In this document: in pieces, positions 1 through 5,196 of the stretch
Position numbering within the stretch: the stretch's first letter is position 1
How the letters are laid out: each line of letters begins with the position of its first letter
Assembly: GCA_003550945.1 (NCBI GenBank)
Contig: PULL01000017.1
Coordinates: forward strand, 1 to 7,228
From: Thioalkalivibrio sp.
Lineage (GTDB): Bacteria; Pseudomonadota; Gammaproteobacteria; Ectothiorhodospirales; Ectothiorhodospiraceae
Length of the DNA: 7,228 nucleotides
Direction: 5' to 3'
Translations under genes and position numbers: made by a program
The notes under the pieces: model-generated
Database searches by the model: none
What the model was told of the DNA's origin: nothing
What the model saw: only the letters and a program-made list of their open reading frames with translations

Positions 1-336
1 CGGGCGGTGGTGGTCGACGTCGCGGTCGACCAGGGCGGCTGTGTCGAGACTATCCGCCCCACCACACACGCGGATCCGAGCTTCGTGGTCGACGGGGTTG
101 TGCATTACGGCGTGACCAACATGCCCGGCGCGGTACCCCATACCTCCACGCTGGCGCTGACGAACGCGACCCTGCGTTATGCGCTGGCCATTGCCCACAA
201 GGGTTGGGCGCGGGCAGTAAAGGAAGACCCGGCGCTGGCTAGCGGCGTGAACGTGCTGCAGGGGCACGTGACTCATCGCCCGGTCGCCGACACCCACGGG
301 TTGGAGTACACGCCGCTGGAAGACCTGCTCGCGTGA
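1..336 (+). CDS. ald: Alanine dehydrogenase, C-terminal part (5' end outside window)
   Basis: The gene enters from the left edge in frame 1 and ends at TGA 334-336, giving 111 residues, roughly the last third of a ~370-residue enzyme. Alanine dehydrogenase is a cytosolic NAD-dependent enzyme that interconverts L-alanine with pyruvate and ammonia. The family signature is plain: VDVAVDQGGC (fragment residues 5-14), then RPTTHADP, VVDGVVHY, and TNMPGAVPHTSTLALTNAT. By family knowledge the Asp of the VDQGG motif (fragment residue 10) is a catalytic residue, and NMPGAVP lies in the nucleotide-binding part. The usual Cys after VVHY is Gly here, a minor change. The end is complete and undisrupted. 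It converges with the next gene, 28 bases away, with no obvious terminator between. The GTG at position 7 is internal and is not the start. Confidence 0.95.
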   Translation, partial: RAVVVDVAVDQGGCVETIRPTTHADPSFVVDGVVHYGVTNMPGAVPHTSTLALTNATLRYALAIAHKGWARAVKEDPALASGVNVLQGHVTHRPVADTHGLEYTPLEDLLA

Positions 337-364
337 CGAGCGCAGGCCCAAACGTGGATCGCGG

Positions 365-595
365 TCAGTCCGGGTTGAAACTCTCCGGCGGGCGCTGGAA
401 GAAGTGCGCGATCAGTGTGGTCGCCGCGGTGGTGGCCCAGAGAAAAAGGAAGGTGACAGAGTAATAGCCCAGCGTGGTCAGCGCGGGCCCACCGCTGAGT
501 GCGAGCTGTGCGGGATCGAGGAACACGAACACGACGACGGTCGCCAACGCCGACATGATGAAGGAAGGCCAGAGTACCGAAACCCATTTCTGCAT
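365..595 (-). CDS. Small two-helix membrane protein, function unknown
   Basis: This 76-residue protein starts at ATG 593-595 and is preceded on its own strand by AGGGG with a suitable gap (AGGGGCGAACC then ATG), which supports the start. It has two hydrophobic segments, about residues 8-28 (LWPSFIMSALATVVVFVFL) and 40-66 (rich in Leu, Phe, Thr and Ala), joined by a short DPAQLALSGGP loop. A hydrophilic tail follows, with FFQRPPESFNPD at the end. A short inner-membrane protein with both termini on the same side is the simplest reading. The pattern of a DP after helix 1 and F-F-x-W in helix 2 before a FQRP tail resembles small uncharacterised membrane proteins of other proteobacteria, as I recall them, but I cannot name a family. 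It converges with ald and has its own upstream region, so it is probably monocistronic. No function is assigned. Confidence 0.75.
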   Translation of the reverse strand: MQKWVSVLWPSFIMSALATVVVFVFLDPAQLALSGGPALTTLGYYSVTFLFLWATTAATTLIAHFFQRPPESFNPD

Positions 596-650
596 GGTTC
601 GCCCCTAACTGTCATGGCCGCGGCGGGCCACTCTGAAAGATGAAAAGTCG

Positions 651-724
651 AGCCACGGAAAGCACCGAGAGACACGGAAAATGAATTGAATCATTTTGCG
701 TGATTTCCGTGTCCTTCCGTGGCT
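651..724. repeat. Compound inverted repeat, copy A (CACGGA-type units)
   Basis: The left side reads agccacggaa (651-660), a degenerate unit agcaccgaga (661-670), then gacacggaaa (671-680). The right side carries the exact complements: tttccgtgtc (704-713) and ttccgtggct (715-724). So 20 base pairs form in two blocks, with the left arm carrying one extra ~10-base unit as a bulge. A smaller perfect repeat, aaaatga (678-684) and tcatttt (691-697), sits at the tip and overlaps the inner end of the arm. The element lies in the 256-base spacer between the small membrane gene and yaeQ; apart from a weak -10 box for yaeQ I see nothing else there. It is not a standard terminator. A second copy lies at 6815-6915. 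Confidence 0.85.
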
Positions 725-837
725 GTATTTTCACGTCAAGATCGAATGATCTTCTCCCGTGCGGACCCAACCGCGCTGAAATCGTTCCCTTGCGGCGGTG
801 CGGCCGATGGGGGGCGGCCCCGGTTCCAGGCTTGGTG

Positions 838-843
838 TAGAGT
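838..843 (+). promoter_or_regulatory. Possible -10 box for yaeQ
   Basis: TAGAGT at 838-843 resembles the sigma-70 -10 hexamer (4 of 6 bases) and lies 8 bases before the yaeQ ATG, so the message would be leaderless or nearly so. This would fit the lack of a Shine-Dalgarno sequence before that ATG. No good -35 hexamer is seen at 16-18 bases. The match is weak and rests on position. Confidence 0.25.
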
Positions 844-851
844 GCGATCGC

Positions 852-1385
852 ATGGCGCTCAAGGCCACCATCTTCAAGGCGGATGTCCAGATTTCGGATC
901 TGGACCGCCACTATTACGGTAGTCACTCGCTGACCCTGGCCCGCCATCCGTCGGAGACCGACGAGCGGCTGATGGTGCGTTTGCTGGCGTTCTGCCTGTA
1001 CGCGAGCGAGGCTCTCCGTTTCGGCAGGGGCCTGTCCACCGAGGACGAGGCCGACCTTCTGGAACCGGATCCCACCGGGTCGATCCAGCACTGGATTGAT
1101 GTCGGCACGCCCGACCCGCGCGACATCCGGAAGGCCTGCGGCAGGGCGGAGCGGGTAACGGTTCTGACCTACGGGCGCACGGTGGACGTGTGGTGGCGCC
1201 AGCACCGCGAGGTGCTCTCGGCGCAGCGCAATCTCATCGTGTTGAGACTGCCCGTCGCGACCGGCGAAACGCTGGCGGCGCTCGCCTCCCGCAACATGAC
1301 CGTCCAGTGCACGATCCAGGACGGGGTGGCGTGGCTCACCTCGGGCGAGACCACCGTAGAGGCACACCCCGAGTTGTTGCGCTGA
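852..1385 (+). CDS. yaeQ: YaeQ family protein
   Basis: This 177-residue protein matches E. coli YaeQ (about 181 residues) along its length. It opens with MALKATIFKADVQISDLDRH, the usual N-terminus. SLTLARHPSET (26-36), RLLAF (43-47), GLSTEDEADL (60-69), WIDVGTPDPRDIRKAC (81-96) and MTVQCTIQDGVAWLT (149-163) follow. The frame is open upstream to an ATG at 798, but the family N-terminus begins at 852, so I chose 852. No Shine-Dalgarno is visible before it. YaeQ proteins have a fold related to PD-(D/E)XK nucleases, from solved structures; the biochemical role is not settled, and older claims of transcription antitermination are weak. The gene ends at TGA 1383-1385, converging with rnk 17 bases away. 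It is probably a single-gene unit, as a divergent gene and a repeat lie upstream. Confidence 0.95.
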   Translation: MALKATIFKADVQISDLDRHYYGSHSLTLARHPSETDERLMVRLLAFCLYASEALRFGRGLSTEDEADLLEPDPTGSIQHWIDVGTPDPRDIRKACGRAERVTVLTYGRTVDVWWRQHREVLSAQRNLIVLRLPVATGETLAALASRNMTVQCTIQDGVAWLTSGETTVEAHPELLR

Positions 1386-1402
1386 TCGGGACTGGCGGAT
1401 GG

Positions 1403-1819
1403 TCAGCGGTGCAGTTCGCCGGAGGCCTCGGGTTGATAGAGGATCTCCATCACGCGAACAGTCATCGTGTCGCCACGGGGTACCGGCCAGTCGATGCTTT
1501 CGCCGACCGAAAGCCCGAGCATCGCGCTGCCGATCGGGGCCAGCACCGACACCTTCTCCGCGCTGCCGTCCGCGCTGCCGGGGTAAACCAGCGTGCGTTC
1601 GAATTCCTTGCCGTCGGGCTCGGTCCGGAAGCGTACCGTCGAATTCATCGTGACCACCGTGGGCGGGACCTCTCCTGGTTCCACGACCTGGGCGCGTTCC
1701 AGTTCTTCGACCAGCGACGCCTGGGTGGCACGCGCCTCGGGCGAAAGGGAGTCGAGAAGCTGTTCGAGCCGGTGCAGGTCCAGCGAGGAGACGGTGATCT
1801 GCGGTCGCTCCTGGGTCAT
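1403..1819 (-). CDS. rnk: Rnk, nucleoside diphosphate kinase regulator (GreA/GreB C-terminal domain family)
   Basis: This 138-residue protein (E. coli Rnk: 136) has a short helical N-terminal region, residues 12-46, with LHRLEQLLDSL and ELERAQVV. The FKBP-like GreA/GreB-type C-terminal domain follows. Diagnostic stretches are PPTVVTMNSTVRF (52-64), RTLVYP (75-80), VSVLAPIGSAMLGLSVGESIDW (90-111) and the ending EILYQPEASGE (125-135). Rnk binds RNA polymerase but lacks the long coiled coil that lets GreA rescue stalled complexes; in E. coli it influences nucleoside diphosphate kinase levels. The frame is open upstream for 40 more codons, but those are Ala/Arg/Pro-rich and unlike the family. ATG 1817-1819 follows GGAGG (complement of 1829-1833) by 9 bases. 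That site lies in the 10-bp palindrome ggaggcctcc (1824-1833). The gene converges with yaeQ and diverges from the transporter. Confidence 0.96.
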   Translation of the reverse strand: MTQERPQITVSSLDLHRLEQLLDSLSPEARATQASLVEELERAQVVEPGEVPPTVVTMNSTVRFRTEPDGKEFERTLVYPGSADGSAEKVSVLAPIGSAMLGLSVGESIDWPVPRGDTMTVRVMEILYQPEASGELHR

Positions 1820-1843
1820 GTCGGGAGGCCTCCGGGCCCGTGC

Positions 1844-1875
1844 AAACGCCAAACGGCCCGCGCAGGCGCGGGCCG
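1844..1875 (-). terminator. Terminator-like hairpin in the rnk leader (possible attenuator)
   Basis: A perfect 9-bp stem, cggcccgcg (1854-1862) and cgcgggccg (1867-1875), closes a 4-base loop. Read on the minus strand it is followed at once by TTTGGCGTTT (1853-1844), an interrupted T-rich run; read on the plus strand it is followed by ccacgaaagg, with no T run. So if it terminates, it does so on the minus strand, inside the expected rnk 5' leader, about 25 bases upstream of the start codon. As no minus-strand gene lies upstream of rnk, the transcript affected would be rnk's own leader or a short RNA. The stem is seen directly; the termination role is inferred, and the T run is weak. Confidence 0.45.
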
Positions 1876-1927
1876 CCACGAAAGGTTGTGCGCGCGGCGT
1901 GCGTGGTCGCGCCGGCGCCGCCCCGCC

Positions 1928-1956
1928 TTTATTGCACAAACCGTCCGCAAAGGCAA
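1928..1956 (-). promoter_or_regulatory. Candidate sigma-70 promoter for rnk
   Basis: On the minus strand TTGCCT (complement of 1951-1956) and AATAAA (complement of 1928-1933) are 17 bases apart, and the -10 is preceded by TG one base away (TGCAATAAA), an extended -10 form. Each hexamer matches 4 of 6 consensus bases. Transcription would start near 1921, giving a leader of about 100 bases that includes the hairpin at 1854-1875. The sequence also lies in an imperfect inverted repeat: tgcacaa (1933-1939) with ttgtgca (1976-1982), and aaaccg/ccgc (1938-1948, one bulged t) with gcggcggttt (1959-1968), which could be an operator or merely structure. Confidence 0.4.
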
Positions 1957-2045
1957 AGGCGGCGGTTTCTCTCCGTTGTGCACGGCCCGTCAGAGGACCG
2001 GCGCGAGACCGCCGTCGACCATTGACCAGGCGACGGCGGATGCCG

Positions 2046-2054
2046 ATGCTGTAA
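2046..2054 (+). promoter_or_regulatory. Possible extended -10 for the transporter-deacetylase unit
   Basis: TGCTGTAAG (2046-2054) fits an extended -10 (TG, one base, then TGTAAG, 4 of 6). Transcription would start near 2061, leaving a leader of about 22 bases with the ribosome site. TTGACC (2022-2027) looks like a -35 but is 21 bases from the hexamer, longer than the usual 16-18, so only the extended -10 is offered, with low certainty. Confidence 0.3.
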
Positions 2055-2070
2055 GCCTTTACCCTCGCCC

Positions 2071-2075
2071 GGAGG
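2071..2075 (+). promoter_or_regulatory. Ribosome binding site fixing a GTG start
   Basis: GGAGG at 2071-2075 is 7 bases before GTG 2083-2085. It supports GTG as the transporter start over the later ATGs at codons 6 and 8, which have no such site at the right distance. Confidence 0.75.
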
Positions 2076-2082
2076 CGATTCC

Positions 2083-3966
2083 GTGACGGCCGACCAGATG
2101 ACGATGCTGGGCATTCTCGGTGCCACGGTCGTGATGTTTCTCTGGGGGCGCTGGCGCCACGACATGGTTGCGGCCGGCGCGCTGCTCGTGGCCGTGCTGG
2201 CGGGGCTGGTTCCGGGCGCCGACGCCTTTGCGGGTTTTGGTCACCCCGCGGTGATCACCGTCGCCTGTGTACTGGTGCTGAGCCACGCGCTGCTGAACTC
2301 CGGCGCGGTCGATGCCATGGTGCAGCGCACGCTGCCCGCGACCGCCGGTCCCGCCTTCACCATCGCCGCACTCACGGGCACCGCGGCGGTGCTGTCCGGG
2401 TTCATGAACAACGTCGGTGCGCTGGCGATCCTGATGCCGGTTGCGCTGCAGGTCGCTGCGAAGCAGGGGTTGCCCCCCGGCCGGGTATTGATGCCGCTGG
2501 CCTTCGGCTCGATCCTCGGCGGCATGACCACCATGATCGGGACGCCGCCGAACCTCATTGTGTCGGGGTTTCGAGCGGAAACCGGTGCCGGCAGCTTCGG
2601 GATGTTCGATTTCACGCCAGTCGGTCTCACGGTGGCCGCCGCGGGGGTGCTGTTCGTCGCCGCCGTCGGTTGGCGGCTGGTCCCGGCCCGGGAGCGCACC
2701 GGTGCCGAGGGGTTCGAGACCGAGGCCTACCTCACCGAGGCCAGGGTCGGTGAGGACAGCAAGGCGGCCGGCATGACGCTGCGCGAAGTCGACACCGTGC
2801 TCCGGGACGAAGATGCACAGGTGGTGGGGCTGGTGCGCAACGAGCTGCGACTGACGGCTCCGAACCGCAGCCGGGTTGTGCGCCCCGACGACATTCTGGT
2901 GATCCAGGCCGACGCCGATACGCTGGGCAACGTGATTTCCAGTCTGGGCCTGAAGCTCGAGGAGGCGGTGCAGCCGGAAGAGTCGGAAGACGCGTCGAAC
3001 GGCGTGCCGGAAGGGGGCGCCGGGAAGGTGCTGGCCGCTGGCTCCGAACCGGATTCGGGTGACGCGCGGGACGAGTCGCGCGAGAAGGAGGAGAAGTCGC
3101 GTCCACCCGAGGAGATTGTATTGGTCGAACTCGCGGTGCTTCCCCGCTCCGCGGCCGAGGGGCGTTCGGCGACCGATCTGCAGCTGCGCAGCCGCTACGG
3201 AGTCAACCTGCTGGCGGTGTCGCGCCGGGGGCGGCGCTCGATGTCCCGGCTGCGCAGCACCGAATTCCAGACTGGAGACGTGCTGCTGATGCAGGGGCCG
3301 CCGGATTCGATCGCCGACTTCGCATCCGAGTCCGGGCTGGTGCCGCTGGCCGAGCGCGAACTGCGCATTCCGGATCGGAAGAAAGCGATCACCGCAGTGG
3401 CGATCATGGCGCTCGCCGTTGGCGGCGCCGCGTTCGGGCTGCTGCCGGCAGCGATTTCGTTCGCGTTGGGGGTGCTCGCGTCGATGGCGCTGCGCACGAT
3501 ACCGGTACGCAAGGTCTACGAAGCGGTGGACTGGCCGGTGATCGTGCTGCTGGCCGCACTGATTCCGGTGGCCGGGGCGATGGCGACCACGGGCACCGCC
3601 GACCTGATTGCCCGTGTGCTGATCGAGAACTTCGCGCAGGGTCATGCGATCATGGCGCTTGCGCTGATCCTGGTGGTCACCATGACCCTGTCCGACCTGA
3701 TGAACAACGCCGCCACGGCGGCGGTGATGTGCCCGATCGCAATCGGTACCGCAAGCCACCTCGGCGTGAACGCCGATCCGTACCTGATGGCGGTGGCGGT
3801 CGGCGCGTCGTGCGCGTTCCTGACCCCGATCGGGCACCAGAACAACACGCTGATCCTGGGCCCCGGAGGGTTCCGCTTCGGCGATTACTGGCGCCTCGGG
3901 CTGCCGGTGGAAATCCTGGTGGTGGTGGTCAGCATCCCCATGCTGCTGCTGGTCTGGCCGCTGTAA
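2083..3966 (+). CDS. SLC13/DASS-type transporter with two TrkA-C-like domains
   Basis: This 627-residue inner-membrane protein has two membrane halves around a soluble centre. The first half (about residues 7-200, some six or seven hydrophobic segments) carries SGFMNNVGALAILMPVA (105-121) and GTPPNLIVSG (153-162). The second (about 434-626) carries DLMNNAATAAVMCPIAIG (538-555) and TPIGHQNNTLILGPGG (581-596). These paired Asn-containing loops are the internal repeat of the DASS family, whose members move sulfate or carboxylates, often with Na+. Two TrkA-C-like segments lie between, about 215-290 (LREVDTVLRDEDAQVVGLVRN, DDILVIQAD) and 346-420 (GVNLLAVSRRG, TGDVLLMQGP), as in SLC13 relatives such as E. 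coli YfbS and Chlamydomonas sulfate transporters. They are joined by a charged linker (293-345). Substrate is not determined; sulfate or an organic anion is plausible. It starts at GTG with a good ribosome site and is 4 bases upstream of the deacetylase gene. Confidence 0.93.
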   Translation: MTADQMTMLGILGATVVMFLWGRWRHDMVAAGALLVAVLAGLVPGADAFAGFGHPAVITVACVLVLSHALLNSGAVDAMVQRTLPATAGPAFTIAALTGTAAVLSGFMNNVGALAILMPVALQVAAKQGLPPGRVLMPLAFGSILGGMTTMIGTPPNLIVSGFRAETGAGSFGMFDFTPVGLTVAAAGVLFVAAVGWRLVPARERTGAEGFETEAYLTEARVGEDSKAAGMTLREVDTVLRDEDAQVVGLVRNELRLTAPNRSRVVRPDDILVIQADADTLGNVISSLGLKLEEAVQPEESEDASNGVPEGGAGKVLAAGSEPDSGDARDESREKEEKSRPPEEIVLVELAVLPRSAAEGRSATDLQLRSRYGVNLLAVSRRGRRSMSRLRSTEFQTGDVLLMQGPPDSIADFASESGLVPLAERELRIPDRKKAITAVAIMALAVGGAAFGLLPAAISFALGVLASMALRTIPVRKVYEAVDWPVIVLLAALIPVAGAMATTGTADLIARVLIENFAQGHAIMALALILVVTMTLSDLMNNAATAAVMCPIAIGTASHLGVNADPYLMAVAVGASCAFLTPIGHQNNTLILGPGGFRFGDYWRLGLPVEILVVVVSIPMLLLVWPL

Positions 3967-3970
3967 CACG

Positions 3971-5173
3971 ATGTCGGAGGCGCCAGCCGAAGCCCGTGTG
4001 ATTCCGCCCCTGCGCCGGGCGGTGCTGATCGGCGCGGCACGCTACCGCCGCCATTCCTACGGCAGCAACCACCCGCTCGGCATTCCGCGCGTCTCGTTGA
4101 CGCTGGACCTGATCCATGCCTATGGCGCCCTGACCGCGCAGGAATTCCGCGTGTCGCGCCCGGCCACCTCCGCGGAACTCGAGTGGTTCCACACGCGCGA
4201 GTACATCGCGGCACTGCGCCAGTGCGAAGCCGAGGGCCGGGTCGCGCACCGCTATCGCCAGCGGCACAACATCGGCAACTTCGAGAACCCGTACTTTCCC
4301 GGCTTCTTCACCACGCCCGCGACCGCGGCCCACGGCAGCATCCTGGGCGCGGAGATGCTGCTGCAAGGGGTGATCGCGTTCAGTCCGGCCGGCGGCATGC
4401 ACCACGCGCACGCGGATGCCGCGCGCGGTTTCTGCTACATCAACGACCCGGTGCTGGCGGTCCTGCGTCTGCGCCGGGAGGGGTTGCGGGTGCTGTACGT
4501 GGACATCGACGCGCACCACGGCGACGGTGTCGAGGGTGCCTTCGTCGGCGATCGCGGGGTGACGACGCTTTCGCTGCACATGGATACCGCCTACGCGTAT
4601 CCGTTCACGGGTGGCGCAATCGAGGACACCGGACCGCTCGGGAACGCGGTGAATCTGCCGCTGCCGCAAGGGGTCCACGACGACGAATACCGCTACGCCT
4701 TCGAGCGCCTTTGGCCCGCAGTGCTGGAAGGGTCGCGCGCCGAGGCGGTCGTGCTGCAGGCCGGGACGGACATTCTGGCGCCGGACCCGTTGGGCAAGTT
4801 CCGTATTTCCACCCAGGCGTTCCTGGAGGTGGTCGCGCGGGTTCTCGCCGACACCCCGACCCATGCCGACGGCACGCCCCGACTGCTGGTGCTGGGTGGT
4901 GGCGGTTACCACCCGCTGGTGTTGGCCCGCTGCTGGGCCGGCGTGTGGGGGTTGCTGTCCGGGCGCAACCTGCCCGAGACAATCCCGGCCGCCGGCGAGG
5001 CCCTGCTGCGGGCGGTGGACTGGGACCTCGACGAGGACGAAGACCACTTCGAGGCGCTTTTCACGCGCCGCATCGACCCCCTGCGGCCCGGAGCCGTGCG
5101 GCCCGAACTGCGCGAGCGGGTCGGGCAACTGTTCGCGACCCATCCGCTGCTGCGCAACGGCCGTCTCCGCTGA
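3971..5173 (+). CDS. Histone-deacetylase-family (AcuC-like) Zn-dependent deacetylase
   Basis: This 400-residue cytosolic protein is a complete arginase/deacetylase-fold enzyme. Visible motifs are GGMHHAHADAARGFCYINDP (141-160), VDIDAHHGDGVEGAF (177-191), LQAGTDILAPDPLGKF (262-277) and LGGGGYH (308-314). By alignment with class I HDACs, His144/His145 are the catalytic pair, Asp180, His182 and Asp267 bind zinc, and Tyr313 is the transition-state tyrosine; all are present, so it should be active. Bacterial relatives (AcuC) deacetylate acetyl-CoA synthetase, while others act on acetylpolyamines; the substrate here is unknown. The C-terminus (about 345-400) is acidic, then basic, and less conserved. 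ATG 3971 is 4 bases after the transporter stop and has no Shine-Dalgarno, so it probably relies on translational coupling. It converges with fumarase, 23 bases away. Confidence 0.94.
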   Translation: MSEAPAEARVIPPLRRAVLIGAARYRRHSYGSNHPLGIPRVSLTLDLIHAYGALTAQEFRVSRPATSAELEWFHTREYIAALRQCEAEGRVAHRYRQRHNIGNFENPYFPGFFTTPATAAHGSILGAEMLLQGVIAFSPAGGMHHAHADAARGFCYINDPVLAVLRLRREGLRVLYVDIDAHHGDGVEGAFVGDRGVTTLSLHMDTAYAYPFTGGAIEDTGPLGNAVNLPLPQGVHDDEYRYAFERLWPAVLEGSRAEAVVLQAGTDILAPDPLGKFRISTQAFLEVVARVLADTPTHADGTPRLLVLGGGGYHPLVLARCWAGVWGLLSGRNLPETIPAAGEALLRAVDWDLDEDEDHFEALFTRRIDPLRPGAVRPELRERVGQLFATHPLLRNGRLR

Positions 5174-5196
5174 CCGGACCGCAGGCCGGCTGCGAT

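Noticed and set aside
651..724. Repeat copy A as a CRISPR array or intrinsic terminator
   Set aside because: There are no spacers of uniform length between identical repeats, and the structure is one inverted repeat with short internal units and no T run after the stem.
798..851. Upstream ATG extending yaeQ by 18 residues
   Set aside because: The added residues are Gly-rich and unlike the family, and the conserved N-terminus MALKATIFKA begins at 852.
1854..1875. Hairpin as a plus-strand terminator
   Set aside because: No T run follows on the plus strand; only the minus-strand reading is terminator-like.
1820..1939. Upstream start extending Rnk by 40 residues
   Set aside because: The extension is Ala/Arg/Pro-rich, overlaps the terminator-like hairpin, and the ATG at 1817-1819 has its own GGAGG and gives the family length.
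2059..3969. 636-codon open frame on the minus strand, opposite the whole transporter gene
   Set aside because: It is an antisense shadow caused by GC-rich third positions: the product is His/Gln/Arg/Gly-rich with no domain, while the plus strand encodes a clear membrane transporter.
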